Counted from the first letter of the stretch, positions 23,341-34,514 are shown. The stretch is DNA of 64,000 nt from Meridianimaribacter flavus (GCF_004366715.1 NZ_SOQZ01000001.1:868001-932000), one strand, 5' to 3'. The notes: generated by a model from the letters alone, not told the origin. Numbers and translations are program-made.

Positions 23341-25140
23341 ATGGCTAGTATTAAAAACATTGCAATCATTGCTCACGTTGACCACGGAAAAACTACTTTG
23401 GTTGACAAAATTATGTACCATTGTCAGTTATTTCGTGAAAACGAAAATACAGGAGATTTAATTCTTGATAACAATGATTTAGAACGTGAAAGAGGTATTA
23501 CAATTACTTCAAAAAACGTTTCGGTAACTTATAAGGATACCAAAATAAATATTATTGATACTCCTGGTCACGCCGATTTTGGTGGTGAAGTAGAGCGTGT
23601 GCTTAATATGGCTGATGGTGTGTTATTGCTTGTAGATGCTTTTGAAGGTCCTATGCCACAAACACGTTTTGTACTTCAAAAAGCTATTGACTTAGGTTTA
23701 AAACCATGTGTGGTTGTAAACAAAGTTGATAAAGAAAACTGTACACCTGATGAGGTTCATGAAAAAGTATTTGATTTAATGTTTGAATTAGGTGCTGAAG
23801 AGTGGCAGTTAGATTTCCCAACAGTTTATGGTTCTGCTAAGAACAACTGGATGAGCGAAGACTGGAAAAAACAAACCGAAAATATCGAACCATTGTTAGA
23901 CATGGTAATTGAGCATATACCTTCTCCTAAAATTGAAGAAGGAACTACTCAAATGCTAATTACATCTTTAGACTTTTCATCGTTTACAGGAAGAATTGCT
24001 ATTGGTCGTTTAACAAGAGGAGAGCTTAAAGCAGGACAAAATATCTCACTAGTAAAAAGAGATGGTTCAGTTGTAAAATCTAAAGTAAAAGAACTTCATG
24101 TTTTTGAAGGATTAGGACGTAAAAAAGTAGACGCTGTAGAGGCAGGAGATATTTGTGCATTAGTTGGTTTAGAAGGATTTGATATTGGAGACACTGTTGC
24201 CGATTTTGAAAACCCTGAAGGTTTAAAAACCATAGCTATTGATGAGCCAACAATGAGCATGTTGTTTACAATTAACGATTCACCATTTTTTGGTAAAGAC
24301 GGAAAGTTTGTAACCTCTCGTCATATTAAAGAACGTTTAACCAAAGAGCTTGAAAAAAACCTTGCATTGAGAGTTCAAGAAACTGATAGTGCAGATAAAT
24401 TTATGGTTTTTGGTAGAGGTGTATTGCATCTTTCAGTATTAATCGAAACGATGCGTCGTGAAGGTTATGAGCTTCAAATTGGTCAGCCACAAGTAATCAT
24501 CAAAGAAATTGATGGTGTAAAATGTGAACCAGTTGAAGAAATGACTATTGATTTACCAGAAGAGGTTTCAGGGAAAGCTATAGAAATGGTGACCATGCGA
24601 AAAGGTGAAATGCTAAGCATGGAAGCTAAAGGTGAGCGTATGGTATGTGAGTTTATTGTGCCTTCTCGTGGTATTATTGGTTTGCGTAACCAATTATTAA
24701 CTGCTACTGCTGGAGAAGCTATAATGGCACATCGTTTTAAAGAATATCAACCGATAAAAGGAGGTATTCCTGAGCGTCAAAACGGAAGTTTAGTGTCTAT
24801 GGAAAAAGGTACAGCAATTCCTTATTCTATTGATAAATTACAAGAAAGAGGTAAGTTTTTTATTGATCCAGGAGAAGATATCTACGAAGGTCAAGTTATT
24901 GGCGAAAATTCTAGAGGAGACGATATGGTAGTTAACGTTACAAAAACTAAAAAGCTAAGTAACGTACGTAGTTCTGGAGCCGATGATAAAGCTAAAATTG
25001 TTCCAGCTATTAAGTTTTCGTTAGAAGAAGCTTTGGAATATATCCAAAAAGACGAATACGTAGAAGTAACACCAAATCACTTACGTTTACGTAAAATTTT
25101 ATTGACTGAAGTTGAGCGTAAGAGAAGCAAGAGTATTTAA
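23341..25140 (+). CDS. typA: Translational GTPase TypA/BipA
   Basis: The 599-residue protein is a ribosome-binding translational GTPase implicated in 50S assembly and stress growth. The G motifs are in order: G1 [10 protein letters not shown] (11-20), G2 in [11 protein letters not shown]3 [13 protein letters not shown]4 NKVDKE. EF-G-like domains III and V follow, and the BipA-specific C-terminal region is present ([26 protein letters not shown]). The length is standard. A terminator follows at 25159. Confidence 0.96.
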   Translation: MASIKNIAIIAHVDHGKTTLVDKIMYHCQLFRENENTGDLILDNNDLERERGITITSKNVSVTYKDTKINIIDTPGHADFGGEVERVLNMADGVLLLVDAFEGPMPQTRFVLQKAIDLGLKPCVVVNKVDKENCTPDEVHEKVFDLMFELGAEEWQLDFPTVYGSAKNNWMSEDWKKQTENIEPLLDMVIEHIPSPKIEEGTTQMLITSLDFSSFTGRIAIGRLTRGELKAGQNISLVKRDGSVVKSKVKELHVFEGLGRKKVDAVEAGDICALVGLEGFDIGDTVADFENPEGLKTIAIDEPTMSMLFTINDSPFFGKDGKFVTSRHIKERLTKELEKNLALRVQETDSADKFMVFGRGVLHLSVLIETMRREGYELQIGQPQVIIKEIDGVKCEPVEEMTIDLPEEVSGKAIEMVTMRKGEMLSMEAKGERMVCEFIVPSRGIIGLRNQLLTATAGEAIMAHRFKEYQPIKGGIPERQNGSLVSMEKGTAIPYSIDKLQERGKFFIDPGEDIYEGQVIGENSRGDDMVVNVTKTKKLSNVRSSGADDKAKIVPAIKFSLEEALEYIQKDEYVEVTPNHLRLRKILLTEVERKRSKSI

Positions 25141-25158
25141 TAATTACTGATATATTTT

Positions 25159-25192
25159 AAAAAAGGAATTCTATAAAAAGAGTTCCTTTTTT
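25159..25192 (+). terminator. Intrinsic terminator after typA
   Basis: AAAAAAGGAA and TTCCTTTTTT make a 10-bp stem with a 14-nt loop, ending in T-rich sequence. It starts 18 bp after the typA stop. Confidence 0.75.
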
Positions 25193-25265
25193 ATTTAATA
25201 GTAGTAAATAATAGTTTGTTCAAATTATTACAATTAAATTGAGCAATTACTTTTAAAGATTATAA

Positions 25266-25820
25266 ATGAAATTTCTTGATAGGTTTTTAAGAGATTATAG
25301 AATAAATGTAGCTAGTCGATATGTTAGAGTTAACGACAAGATATTGGATATTGGATGTTTTGATGGGTGTTTGTTTGAGAAACTAGCGAAGAAAAATATT
25401 CAAGCTAGTGTAGGTTTGGATCCTTTGTTGAAAAACGATTCTAAAAAAGGAATTCATACACTTTTGTCAGGAAAATTCCCTGAAGCTATTCCTGATAATG
25501 AAACATTTGACTGTATTGTGATGTTAGCAGTGTTAGAGCATATTCCAAGAGAAGAACAAAAGCAATTTAATAGTCAATTTGATAAGTTTTTAAAACCTAA
25601 AGGACGAGTAATAATTACAGTTCCATCTCCATTGGTTGATCATATACTTGTTGTGTTATCTAAGCTAAGATTAATTGATGGTATGTCTCTAGACGAACAT
25701 TATGGTTTTGAAATTAAAGAAGTGTTTGATTTGCTTGATAAACAAAGCTTTAAGTTGGTGAAACATAAAAAATTTCAGTTAGGCTTAAACAACTTATTTG
25801 TTTTTGAAAAATTAAACTGA
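25266..25820 (+). CDS. Class I SAM-dependent methyltransferase
   Basis: The 184-residue Rossmann-fold methyltransferase has motif I KILDIGCFDGCLFEKL near 27-40, an acidic loop VGLDPL, the post-II segment FDCIVMLAVLEHI near 80-92 and LKPKGRVIITVPSP. It marks the left end of the polysaccharide locus and may modify a sugar or lipid carrier, but this rests on position only. Its last nine bases overlap the convergent glycosyltransferase gene. Confidence 0.85.
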   Translation: MKFLDRFLRDYRINVASRYVRVNDKILDIGCFDGCLFEKLAKKNIQASVGLDPLLKNDSKKGIHTLLSGKFPEAIPDNETFDCIVMLAVLEHIPREEQKQFNSQFDKFLKPKGRVIITVPSPLVDHILVVLSKLRLIDGMSLDEHYGFEIKEVFDLLDKQSFKLVKHKKFQLGLNNLFVFEKLN

Positions 25821-26987
25821 CTCGTTTTTTTGAGTTTGACTTTTTAGACTTAAAATGCTAAAAAACAGACTAAATAAAATAATTTGTATGCCTAGTAATA
25901 TTGTAAATGCAGCAGGAATTACAATACGCAATGTGTCAGACGGATTTAGATTTCCAAAGTTCAAATTCTTCCAAACTGTAGTTCCGTAGACACTTAAACC
26001 CAATCCTAATAGTAACAACAGGCTCCCAACGATTAAACCAGATTCTAAATTAAGATATTTAAACAGTTTGTTGTAACGATTACTTTTAGGTAAAAGCCCA
26101 TTTTCAACAGCAAAAATCTTGGTGAGAGCATAAAACACAAAAAATTGAAATCCAATTAAAAAGATACTTGCTGTGTATAGTAGTGTATGCACATCAAAAC
26201 TAATATTGTAGATGTGAACAGGTTTTATAACGAGCAATGTAGATGTTGTAAACCCTAAGAGCATTAATAAAATACTTGGGTATAAGAAAAGCCAGTTAGG
26301 AGCATAAAGCATTAAAAACCTAAGATGTCTCCAACCGTCTCTCCAAGTGTTTAAGTGAGGAGGTCTAGATCTACCGTCTTTATGTAAAATTGTTGGGACT
26401 TCTGTAATCGATAAGTTATTAAGCTTTGATTTTACAATCATTTCAGAGGCAAACTCCATTCCTGTTGTTTTCAAATTCATCTTCAAATAAGCTTCTTTTG
26501 AAAAACCTCTTAAACCACAGTGAAAATCACCAATTTTAATATTAAAGAATAAACGACCTATAAACGACAGTACAGGATTGCCTAAGTATTTATGAAGAAA
26601 AGGCATCGCGTTTTTTTTAATACCACCTTTAAATCGGTTACCCATAACTAAATCATAACCTTCTCTAAGTTTTAGTATAAAAAGATCTAAAGCTTCAAAG
26701 TCATAGCTGTCATCAGCATCAGCCATAATAATATATTTTCCTTTAGCGGCATCAATACCTCCTTTTAAAGCGCTTCCATAACCTTTGTTTGTTACATGAA
26801 CAACATTAGCATTAAGATTTTGAGCAATAGCAATAGAACCATCAGTACTGCCATTATCGGCAATTATAATTTCTCCGTTAATATTATGTTTTTTTATAAA
26901 TGATTGTGCTTTAGTGATACAAACTTCTAAAGTTTCTGCTTCATTTAAACATGGCATTACTATAGATAATTCAATGTTTGATTCCAT
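25812..26987 (-). CDS. Membrane-bound GT2 (DPM1/DolP-mannosyltransferase-like) glycosyltransferase
   Basis: The 391-residue protein has an N-terminal GT-A domain (about 1-225). It shows LSIVMPCLNEAETL, IIIADNGSTDGS, the metal site MADADDSYDFEAL and the acceptor region FHCGLRGFSKEAY. About four C-terminal membrane helices follow. Such enzymes transfer sugars from nucleotide donors to polyprenyl phosphate, feeding GT-C enzymes. It overlaps by 17 bp the next gene, a GT-C-like membrane protein, which fits that role. The donor sugar is unknown. Confidence 0.86.
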   Translation of the reverse strand: MESNIELSIVMPCLNEAETLEVCITKAQSFIKKHNINGEIIIADNGSTDGSIAIAQNLNANVVHVTNKGYGSALKGGIDAAKGKYIIMADADDSYDFEALDLFILKLREGYDLVMGNRFKGGIKKNAMPFLHKYLGNPVLSFIGRLFFNIKIGDFHCGLRGFSKEAYLKMNLKTTGMEFASEMIVKSKLNNLSITEVPTILHKDGRSRPPHLNTWRDGWRHLRFLMLYAPNWLFLYPSILLMLLGFTTSTLLVIKPVHIYNISFDVHTLLYTASIFLIGFQFFVFYALTKIFAVENGLLPKSNRYNKLFKYLNLESGLIVGSLLLLLGLGLSVYGTTVWKNLNFGNLNPSDTLRIVIPAAFTILLGIQIILFSLFFSILSLKSQTQKNESV

Positions 26988-28269
26988 GTTTAATTTGTTT
27001 AAATAGAATAATGAATATTAAAAAATACAAAGCGTAATTATAGAATAAATACCTAATAATTGAATGGCTTGCTAAGCAAACTAAAAGTGTGTTTGATAGT
27101 ATTAATGCAGACAACATGAATAACAAATAATAATTGTTGTTATTACTTGTAAATAGTTTTATTAGGCTTAATAAAAATACGGTAACAATAACAATAAGTA
27201 TGACTATGCCATTGAACGCATGAATTAAATTGGCAAAAAACAAGTTAAGCCATTTGTTGAAATTTTGATTAATTAGTGAAAATGAAATATTTCGTAATGT
27301 ATTTTCTATAGATAAATGTGCTTGAGCTATTTCTAAATGGGTTGAGTTAGATAGTTCGTCTTTCAAAAAAAAGGCTCTACCATAATAATGTACTGTTCTA
27401 TTACAAATATTAGGAATATGATTATGAAAAAAACTGTAGTAATCTTTGTAAGAACCTTCTTTTTGGTTAGTTAATAAAAGCTTTTGCTTATCTAGTTTGT
27501 TGTAGCAAATATCAAATACCTTTTTGTCATTTCCAGTAAGTTGGTTGGAGTCACTTTTTTCAGATACATAAAATGCAGCTGTAGATATATTTACAAAACT
27601 AAAAGGAGTGGACATAAAAATGCCATCTTTTAATTTGTGGTAGCTTTTATCAGCTAAAAGGACTACTACAGGTAATAGTAGTAAAACTATAAATCTATTT
27701 AAATGTGGTTTTTTAAACAGTGTTTTTTTATGTTTCAAAATATACATAAAAGCAATAGGGACTATAGCAATAATAAATTGCCCTCTGGTTAACGCCAATA
27801 ATAAAAATACTACAATGAAATACTTAAAGGACTTTGTGTTTGTAAAGAAAAAATCTATCCCAAAAGCTACAAAAAGTAAGTATAAAGGGTAGCTCAAACC
27901 TTCGGAACAAATATTGTTAGCAACTTCTAATGGAGGAAAAAAAGGAAATAATAGAAAAGCGAATAATCCTATTTTAGTGATTAAGTTAAACGCAATCAGT
28001 TTTGAAATCTTGGTGTAAAAAACAAATGTTGCTAAAAGCCCAAAAATAGCTTGAAAAGCAATAACTAAAACATTGAAAACTTTACCGCTAAAAAATAAAT
28101 CAAAACATTTAATAAAAATTACATATCCAAGATGTCTGTATGGCATTGCCTCTAGATAGCTGCGAGTATCAGGAGAATATATAGCAGGTTGAAAAATCAG
28201 ATATAAGAAAACAACTAAATAAACTATTAGAAGTAGCTTGTTTTCACTTTTTTTGATTTTTACTATCAA
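26971..28269 (-). CDS. Multispan membrane protein, possible GT-C glycosyltransferase
   Basis: The 432-residue protein has about 10-11 membrane helices and an early extracytosolic loop with an acidic site IYSPDTRSYLEAMPYRHLGY (about 28-48), as in GT-C and ArnT-like polyprenyl-sugar-dependent transferases. A soluble loop of about 110 residues (about 225-340) lies in the second half. It lies upstream of, and overlaps, the polyprenyl-type GT2 gene. It could instead be a polysaccharide polymerase; the family is not certain. Confidence 0.6.
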   Translation of the reverse strand: MIVKIKKSENKLLLIVYLVVFLYLIFQPAIYSPDTRSYLEAMPYRHLGYVIFIKCFDLFFSGKVFNVLVIAFQAIFGLLATFVFYTKISKLIAFNLITKIGLFAFLLFPFFPPLEVANNICSEGLSYPLYLLFVAFGIDFFFTNTKSFKYFIVVFLLLALTRGQFIIAIVPIAFMYILKHKKTLFKKPHLNRFIVLLLLPVVVLLADKSYHKLKDGIFMSTPFSFVNISTAAFYVSEKSDSNQLTGNDKKVFDICYNKLDKQKLLLTNQKEGSYKDYYSFFHNHIPNICNRTVHYYGRAFFLKDELSNSTHLEIAQAHLSIENTLRNISFSLINQNFNKWLNLFFANLIHAFNGIVILIVIVTVFLLSLIKLFTSNNNNYYLLFMLSALILSNTLLVCLASHSIIRYLFYNYALYFLIFIILFKQIKHGIKH

Positions 28270-28388
28270 GGTCTTGATTTTAGAGTATAAATATAGAATA
28301 ATTGAGTATAAATGTAACTTGAAGACTAAAAATTATTGTATTTTGGTAGCCAGATGATAATGACATTATTAGAGATTAATCTTACACA

Positions 28389-29366
28389 TTGAGCACTTAC
28401 AAAGTAGTTAAATACCAACCAGAATATAAACTTGTTTGGGATGCTTTTGTTAAGCATTCAAAGAATGCTACTTTTTTATTTCATAGAGATTTTATGGAGT
28501 ATCATCAAGATAGGTTTGAGGATTATTCTTTATTGGTTTTTAAGGATGACAATGTTGTTGCGTTATTACCTGCTCACATTAAAGATTCAGTAGTATACTC
28601 ACATAAAGGGTTGACATATGGAGGCTTGTTGCTTTCTAAGAAATCTAAATTATTAGAAAGTTTTGAGATTTTTAAAAGCCTTTTAGAGTACTTAAATACT
28701 AATGAATGTACACGATTAGAAATAAAAATTATTCCTCCTTTTTACAATCAACAGCCATCTGATGAGTTAGAGTATTTTATGTATAAGGCAGCTGCAGAAC
28801 TAGTACATCGAGATGCGTTAATGATAATTGATTTTTATGATAAGTTACCTTTTCAAAAGAATAGAAGAGAGGGAATCAATAAGGCAAAGCGTCATGGAGT
28901 TTCCATTGAAATAGATAATAATTATGAAGAGTTTTGGAATGAGATTTTAATACCCAACCTTTCAAAGAAACACAACGCTTCACCAGTTCATACTTTAGAC
29001 GAAATAAAATTGCTAGCTTCACGTTTTCCTAAAAATATAAAGCAAATTAATGCTTACAAAGAAGGTAAAATAGTTGCAGGAACAACACTGTTCTTAACAG
29101 AAACAACCATACATCCACAATATGTGTCTGGTAATTCTGAAAAAAATAAATTAGGTAGTATTGATTTACTTTATGATTTCATGATCAACCATTTTAGTAA
29201 AGGAAAACGTTGTTTTGATTTTAATATTTCTAGTGAAGAAGCAGGAAAAAAACTAAATAAGGGATTGGTTTTTTGGAAAGAAAGTTGTGGAGCTAGAACA
29301 ATAGTAGCTAATACATATTCTGTCAATACTTCAGTTTATAAAACATTAAATTTACCATTGGTATGA
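28389..29366 (+). CDS. FemAB/GNAT-like (Acetyltransf_6) protein
   Basis: The 325-residue protein resembles the FemAB-like double-GNAT fold: [32 protein letters not shown], the LTYGGLL segment, [18 protein letters not shown] and [22 protein letters not shown]. Such proteins transfer acyl or amino-acyl groups in cell-wall and polysaccharide synthesis. TTG at 28389 is used as start because the conserved N-terminus begins directly after it; the first ATG would remove about 36 conserved residues. It overlaps the next gene by four bases. Confidence 0.7.
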   Translation: MSTYKVVKYQPEYKLVWDAFVKHSKNATFLFHRDFMEYHQDRFEDYSLLVFKDDNVVALLPAHIKDSVVYSHKGLTYGGLLLSKKSKLLESFEIFKSLLEYLNTNECTRLEIKIIPPFYNQQPSDELEYFMYKAAAELVHRDALMIIDFYDKLPFQKNRREGINKAKRHGVSIEIDNNYEEFWNEILIPNLSKKHNASPVHTLDEIKLLASRFPKNIKQINAYKEGKIVAGTTLFLTETTIHPQYVSGNSEKNKLGSIDLLYDFMINHFSKGKRCFDFNISSEEAGKKLNKGLVFWKESCGARTIVANTYSVNTSVYKTLNLPLV

Positions 29367-30466
29367 TGATATCGTTTTTAGATTTAAAAAGTATAAATAA
29401 AAAATACGAGTCTAGTTTTAAAAACTATATAGAAACTTTTTTTGATACTGGTAAATATATTTTAGGAAAAGAAGTTGACCTATTTGAACAAAACTATGCT
29501 GAATATTGTGGTACAAATTATTGTATAGGAACAGGAAATGGATTAGATGCTTTAGTACTTATATTTAAGTCTTTTATTCATTTAGGCAAATTGAAATTAG
29601 GAGATGAAGTTCTTGTACCTGCAAACACTTATATCGCATCAATACTCTCAGTAATTGAAGCAGGACTAAAGCCTGTTTTTGTTGAGCCAGACGCTAAAAC
29701 TTTTAATATTTCTCCTTCAGAAATAGAAAAACACATATCAGTTAATACTAAAGCCATTATGCCAGTGCATTTGTATGGACAATTGGCTGATATGGAAAAG
29801 ATAAATGCTATTGCTAAAACACATGGTTTAATTGTAGTAGAAGATGCAGCCCAAGCTCATGGAGCTGAAAATAATTTAGGAATTAAAGCAGGAAATCTTT
29901 CAGATGCTGCTGCTTTTAGCTTCTATCCAAGTAAAAATTTAGGAGCTTTGGGCGATGCTGGTGCAGTAACAACCAATAATGAAGACATCGCTAATTGCAT
30001 CAGACTTTTAAGAAATTATGGTAGTAAAGAAAAATACAAAAACGAAATTATAGGTTGTAATAGTAGGCTAGATGAATTACAAGCAGCCTTTTTAAGTATT
30101 AAATTAAAAGGGTTAGATAATGAAAATAAAAGAAGACAAGAGGTAGCTAAGCAATATCTTAATGGAATTAAAAATGAGAAGATTATCTTGCCTTTTTATG
30201 ATGCTACTAAAAACCATATATTTCATGCGTTTGTAGTTCAAGTAAATGAACGCAAAAAGTTTACTGAATATTTAACTAATAATGGTGTAGGTTGGCTTAT
30301 TCATTATCCTATTGCGCCTCATAAACAACATGCGTTTAAGAAGTACAGTGAGTTAAATTTACCAATTACTGAAAGCATTCATAATACTGTTGTAAGTATT
30401 CCAATGAGTCCAGTCATAACAGATGCAGAAGTTAAAAAAGTTATTGAAACATTAAATGCCTATTAA
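29363..30466 (+). CDS. fdtB: DegT/DnrJ/EryC1 aminotransferase (FdtB-like)
   Basis: The 367-residue PLP enzyme has [21 protein letters not shown] near 81-101, [12 protein letters not shown] near 158-169 and the PLP lysine at 191 in [18 protein letters not shown]. It makes amino sugars from keto-sugars attached to dTDP. FdtB makes dTDP-3-amino-3,6-dideoxygalactose; the presence of an FdtA-type isomerase at 36580 in the locus favours this over other DegT products. The exact sugar (Fdt or Qdt type) cannot be fixed from the sequence. Confidence 0.83.
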   Translation: MMISFLDLKSINKKYESSFKNYIETFFDTGKYILGKEVDLFEQNYAEYCGTNYCIGTGNGLDALVLIFKSFIHLGKLKLGDEVLVPANTYIASILSVIEAGLKPVFVEPDAKTFNISPSEIEKHISVNTKAIMPVHLYGQLADMEKINAIAKTHGLIVVEDAAQAHGAENNLGIKAGNLSDAAAFSFYPSKNLGALGDAGAVTTNNEDIANCIRLLRNYGSKEKYKNEIIGCNSRLDELQAAFLSIKLKGLDNENKRRQEVAKQYLNGIKNEKIILPFYDATKNHIFHAFVVQVNERKKFTEYLTNNGVGWLIHYPIAPHKQHAFKKYSELNLPITESIHNTVVSIPMSPVITDAEVKKVIETLNAY

Positions 30467-31771
30467 TTGAAAAAGTTATTCGATTATATAAACACCAATG
30501 TGTTGGTTAAAGTTGCTCATCTAAATTCAGCAACTATAATCACAAAAATTTTAGCAGGATTATTTACATCCAAAGCTATTGCTGTTTTTATTGGAGTTGA
30601 AGGGATGGCTTTAATAGGTAATTTAAGAAATTTCTTAAGTGCAATTCAGTCACTCGCAATTTTAGGGTTTTATAATGGAGTGGTAAAATCAATAGCAGAG
30701 TTTAAACAAGATGCAGTAAAACTGAGTAAAGTGTTATCAACTTCATTTTATCTTGGATTTACAGTCACTATACTATTGTGTTTCTTGTGTTACTACAATG
30801 CAGAAACCGTAAATAACTTTTTATTTTCAGACAATTATAATTATGCCTATGTAATAAAAATATTGGCACTAGCATTACCATTTTATTCATTGAATATGTT
30901 TAGCTTTTCAATAATGAATGGGTTTGCCAAATATAAAATCCTGTTGATTATAAATATAATTGGGCAAGTTCTTGGGTTACTTGTAACCTTGCTACTAATT
31001 TATCAAAACAATATTGATGGAGCATTGGTCTCTGCAGTTATTGCACCTTCTTTAATTTTTTTAATTACTGTTGTTGGGTTTATAAATCAACGTAGTTTGG
31101 TGTCTTCGGTTAAAATATCAAATGTTAGTATTGATATATTAAAAAAACTAGGTCCTTTTGCTCTTATGGCATTAGTTTCGGCAGTAGCATTACCATTAAT
31201 TTCTATTATGATTAGAAATTATATTAGTGATTCTATAGGAATAAAAGAAGCAGGTTATTGGGAGGCAATTAATAGAATATCAGATTATTATTTAATGTTT
31301 GTGACCTCGTTGATGTCGTTATATATCCTTCCAAGATTTAATGAGATAGATAACAAAAAAGAGTTTAGAAATGAAGTGTTTAGTTTGTACAAATCCGTAA
31401 TCCCAATTTTTGGTATTGGTCTCATACTTATTTATCTATTAAGACCATTTATTGTGCAAATTGTTTTTTCTAAAGATTTTGAACCAGTAGAAGACTTGTT
31501 TTTATGGCAATTGTTAGGTGATTTTGTAAAGGTGTTATCTATAGTTATAGCATATCAGTTTATTGCTAAAAAAATGTTCACTCACTTTATAATTATTGAA
31601 GTGTTTTTGGCGATAGTACTTTACCTATCTAGTGTATACTTAATTGATAGTTTTGGTGTTAAAGGAGCTGTAATTGGGCATTTTGTGAGTTATTTAATGC
31701 ATTATGGTGTTATTTTATTAATATTTGGAAGTTCGCTCTTTGGGTTGGATTCTGATAAGTCTTTGGATTAG
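30467..31771 (+). CDS. Polysaccharide flippase (Wzx/MOP), first of two
   Basis: The 434-residue protein has about 12 membrane helices and resembles the O-antigen translocase (WzxE-like) group: IITKILAGLFTSKAIAVFIGVEGMALIGNLRNFLSAIQS. It should move lipid-linked oligosaccharide across the inner membrane. The start is TTG at 30467 immediately after the fdtB stop, and conserved sequence follows at once. A second flippase of the same family starts nine bases after its stop. Confidence 0.85.
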   Translation: MKKLFDYINTNVLVKVAHLNSATIITKILAGLFTSKAIAVFIGVEGMALIGNLRNFLSAIQSLAILGFYNGVVKSIAEFKQDAVKLSKVLSTSFYLGFTVTILLCFLCYYNAETVNNFLFSDNYNYAYVIKILALALPFYSLNMFSFSIMNGFAKYKILLIINIIGQVLGLLVTLLLIYQNNIDGALVSAVIAPSLIFLITVVGFINQRSLVSSVKISNVSIDILKKLGPFALMALVSAVALPLISIMIRNYISDSIGIKEAGYWEAINRISDYYLMFVTSLMSLYILPRFNEIDNKKEFRNEVFSLYKSVIPIFGIGLILIYLLRPFIVQIVFSKDFEPVEDLFLWQLLGDFVKVLSIVIAYQFIAKKMFTHFIIIEVFLAIVLYLSSVYLIDSFGVKGAVIGHFVSYLMHYGVILLIFGSSLFGLDSDKSLD

Positions 31772-31780
31772 AGAACACAA

Positions 31781-33268
31781 ATGGCTAATAATGACCAATC
31801 ATACAGACAAATTTTAAAGGCTACTTCGCTCTTTGGAGGAGTTCAGGTTTTTAGTATAATTATTTCAGTTATTAGGTCTAAAGCTATTGCAGTTTGGTTG
31901 GGACCATCAGGTGTTGGTATTATTGGGTTGTTAACAAACTCATTAAAAGTTATTGGAGAGTTTACCAAACTAGGTATTGATGTTACTGCTGTAAGGGAAA
32001 TTTCAATTGCTAATGAGCATGAAGATACTGATAGGATACCGACAATAGTTACTTCATTAAAAAGAATTGTTTGGGTTACAGGTTTGTTTGGAATGCTGGT
32101 GACGATAATTTTGTCTCCTTTGTTAAGTAAAATTGCCTTTGGAAATTTTGAATATACTATAGCATTTATTTGGATTTCAGTCTCTTTGCTTTTTAATCAA
32201 TTGTCTAGTGGTCAGTTAGCTATATTGCAGGGTTTGAGGAAGCTAAAGTATTTAGCAAAGGCTAATGTATATGGCAACTTTTTAGGATTATTAATAGCAT
32301 TGCCACTTTATTACTTTTTTAGGGTTGATGCAATAGTACCTACAATTATTGTAACCTCAGTATGTGGATTGTTGTTTAGTTGGTTTTTTTCAAATAAAAT
32401 AAAAATAGAAAAGAAAAACATCACTAATTCACAGGCGTTCAAAGAGGGTAAACAAATGCTAAATTTAGGTTTTATGTTAAGCCTAAGAGGGCTAATAACA
32501 TTAGTAACACTTTATGCTTTACAGGTATTTATAAGCCATTTTGGAGGTGTGGATGAAGTTGGATTTTATACAGCAGGTTTTGTTATTATCAATTCTTATG
32601 TTGGTCTTATTTTCAATGCAATGCGAACGGATTATTTTCCTAGATTATCTGCTACCATCAATAATCATGAAAAAATGGGAATTGCTGTTTTTCAACAAGC
32701 CACAGTAGCGGTTTTAATTTTAACTCCAATTATAATAGTCTTTTTAACCTTAGCTCCATTTATTATAAAGGTTTTATATTCAAAAGAGTTTTTGGTTATA
32801 GAAGGTATGATAACTTGGGGAATGATGGCAACCTTGTTTCAAGCTATATCATGGTCTATGGGTTATATTATTCTAGCTAAAGGAAATTCAAAACTCTTCA
32901 TTAAAACTTCGATTTTCTTTAATATGTTGTTACTGGGTTTTGGTATTATTGGTTATTATTTTGGAGGGCTTAAAGGAATAGGGATTTCTTATCTATTATA
33001 TTATATAGTACATACTATAGCTATTAATATAATTCTTAATTATAAGTATCAGTTTAAAATGTTAAAAGACTTTTTTAAGCCTTTTTCAATCTGTTTTGTG
33101 TTTTGTGCTTTGGCTTTTTCTGCTCTATTATTTACAGTTGGAATATTAAAGTTTTTCTTATTAGGAGGTATAATATTAATTTCTAGTATTTTTACCTTCA
33201 ATGAGCTAAATAAACGAACAAATTTTATAATGTTTATAAAGAAAAAGTTTAGTAGTGAAGATGATTAA
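31781..33268 (+). CDS. Polysaccharide flippase (Wzx/MOP), second of two
   Basis: The 495-residue protein has about 12-14 membrane helices. Its N-terminus (IISVIRSKAIAVWLGPSGVGIIGLLTNSLKVIGEF) is homologous to that of the preceding flippase. Both belong to the O-antigen translocase-like branch of the MOP family. Two flippases in tandem suggest two lipid-linked substrates or a duplicated step. It overlaps the next gene at the 3' end. Confidence 0.87.
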   Translation: MANNDQSYRQILKATSLFGGVQVFSIIISVIRSKAIAVWLGPSGVGIIGLLTNSLKVIGEFTKLGIDVTAVREISIANEHEDTDRIPTIVTSLKRIVWVTGLFGMLVTIILSPLLSKIAFGNFEYTIAFIWISVSLLFNQLSSGQLAILQGLRKLKYLAKANVYGNFLGLLIALPLYYFFRVDAIVPTIIVTSVCGLLFSWFFSNKIKIEKKNITNSQAFKEGKQMLNLGFMLSLRGLITLVTLYALQVFISHFGGVDEVGFYTAGFVIINSYVGLIFNAMRTDYFPRLSATINNHEKMGIAVFQQATVAVLILTPIIIVFLTLAPFIIKVLYSKEFLVIEGMITWGMMATLFQAISWSMGYIILAKGNSKLFIKTSIFFNMLLLGFGIIGYYFGGLKGIGISYLLYYIVHTIAINIILNYKYQFKMLKDFFKPFSICFVFCALAFSALLFTVGILKFFLLGGIILISSIFTFNELNKRTNFIMFIKKKFSSEDD

Positions 33269-34022
33269 AATTTTAAAGATTATATACTTTAATTTAAGAT
33301 TAATGGTGAATAGAATAAGGTTCTTTTTCTCCATTAATTGGATTAAAACCTTATACTTTAATTTTAAAATGTTTCCTTTTGAAATAGCTAAACAATTACC
33401 TGTATATTTTTATGGAAAAGTTAAGTTTTCTAATCTAAAAGGAAAAATAAGTATTGAGGCTCCAATAAAAAGGGGAATGATAGGTTTTGGGCAAAAATTT
33501 GAAAGAATGAGTGTTTCAAAAGGTATTTCTGAACTGTTTTTGGCTGGCGAATTAGTTTTTAAAGGACATGCTCATATAGGAAAAGATTTTTTCTTTTGTG
33601 TTGATAAAGATGCGTATTGCGAGTTTGGTTTTATGGGCTGTTTAGGGTCTGATGTTAAGCTTGTATGTTCTAAAGAAATTATATTAGGTAATTGGGCTGG
33701 TATAGGGTATGAATCGCAAATAATTGATACAAATTCTCATCCTATGATGAACACAGAGACAGGTGAATACTACCCTATGAAGAACAAAATTAAAATAGGA
33801 AATCATAATTCGTTTTCAAACAGAATCTCAATAATGGGAAATACGAAAACACCAGATCACTGTGTTGTAGCTTCTAATAGTATATGTAATAAAGATTATA
33901 CAAGTTTAGGGAGTTATATTCTTATTGGAGGTCAACCAGCAAAACTCATAAAAAACAACTATGCAAGAGATTGGGAGTCTGAAAAAGAAAGGCTAAAAAA
34001 GCACAAAAGAGTTAAGGAGTAA
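33261..34022 (+). CDS. Hexapeptide-repeat (left-handed beta-helix) acyltransferase-like protein
   Basis: The 253-residue protein has a basic N-terminal region and a left-handed beta-helix pattern from about 75 onward: GELVFKGHAHIGKDFF, EIILGNWAGIGYESQIIDTNSHP, KIKIGNHNSFSNRISIMGN and a C-terminal ILIGGQPAKLIKNN. WbbJ-like O-acetyltransferases show this. A GTG two codons upstream (33255) could be the start; ATG at 33261 is preferred. It may acetylate a sugar in the locus; the acceptor is unknown. Confidence 0.75.
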   Translation: MIKILKIIYFNLRLMVNRIRFFFSINWIKTLYFNFKMFPFEIAKQLPVYFYGKVKFSNLKGKISIEAPIKRGMIGFGQKFERMSVSKGISELFLAGELVFKGHAHIGKDFFFCVDKDAYCEFGFMGCLGSDVKLVCSKEIILGNWAGIGYESQIIDTNSHPMMNTETGEYYPMKNKIKIGNHNSFSNRISIMGNTKTPDHCVVASNSICNKDYTSLGSYILIGGQPAKLIKNNYARDWESEKERLKKHKRVKE

Positions 34023-34025
34023 ATT

Positions 34026-34514
34026 TTAAACGCTTTTTTTGTATTTAGCAGGATTTCCAAACCAAAGTTCATTATTAGGTACATCTTTATTTAGGTAAGA
34101 AAGTGCTCCAATAATACTATTGTCACCTATTTTTATTCCGTGTTGTAAAACACAACTAGTACCAATAAACACATTAGCTCCAATTTTAGGTCCACCAATT
34201 TGTTTTTTTTCAGTATCAAGGTTGTTAGTCATTACTTTTGGGCAAATGTATGTGTTGTCACCAATTACAACTTGTCTAGCAATAATGCTATCATACCTAA
34301 TAATAACATTGTTTCCAATTGTACAATTTCCTGAGGACGAAACTCTAGAGTCTATATAGCAATTTTCACCAACAATGGTTCCATTTCTAAGCTCAACATA
34401 ATTCATTATAACTGTATTGTCACCAATTACAACATCGTCTTCAATAATACAAAAAGCACCAATTTTAACATTTTTACCAATTTTTGCTTTTTTAGATATT
34501 AAGTTTAAATCCAT
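34026..34514 (-). CDS. Hexapeptide-repeat sugar N- or O-acyltransferase (FdtC/QdtC-like candidate)
   Basis: The 162-residue protein is built almost entirely of hexapeptide repeats (KIGKNVKIGAFCIIEDDVVIGDNTVI and so on), with the late segment KIGANVFIGTSCVLQHGIKIGDN and the closing WFGNPAKYKK. This length and pattern fit acetyltransferases acting on nucleotide-linked amino sugars, so it is a candidate for the third Fdt step. An ATG 24 bp upstream (34538) is also in frame; the repeat pattern begins just after MDLN. The substrate call is inference. Confidence 0.75.
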   Translation of the reverse strand: MDLNLISKKAKIGKNVKIGAFCIIEDDVVIGDNTVIMNYVELRNGTIVGENCYIDSRVSSSGNCTIGNNVIIRYDSIIARQVVIGDNTYICPKVMTNNLDTEKKQIGGPKIGANVFIGTSCVLQHGIKIGDNSIIGALSYLNKDVPNNELWFGNPAKYKKSV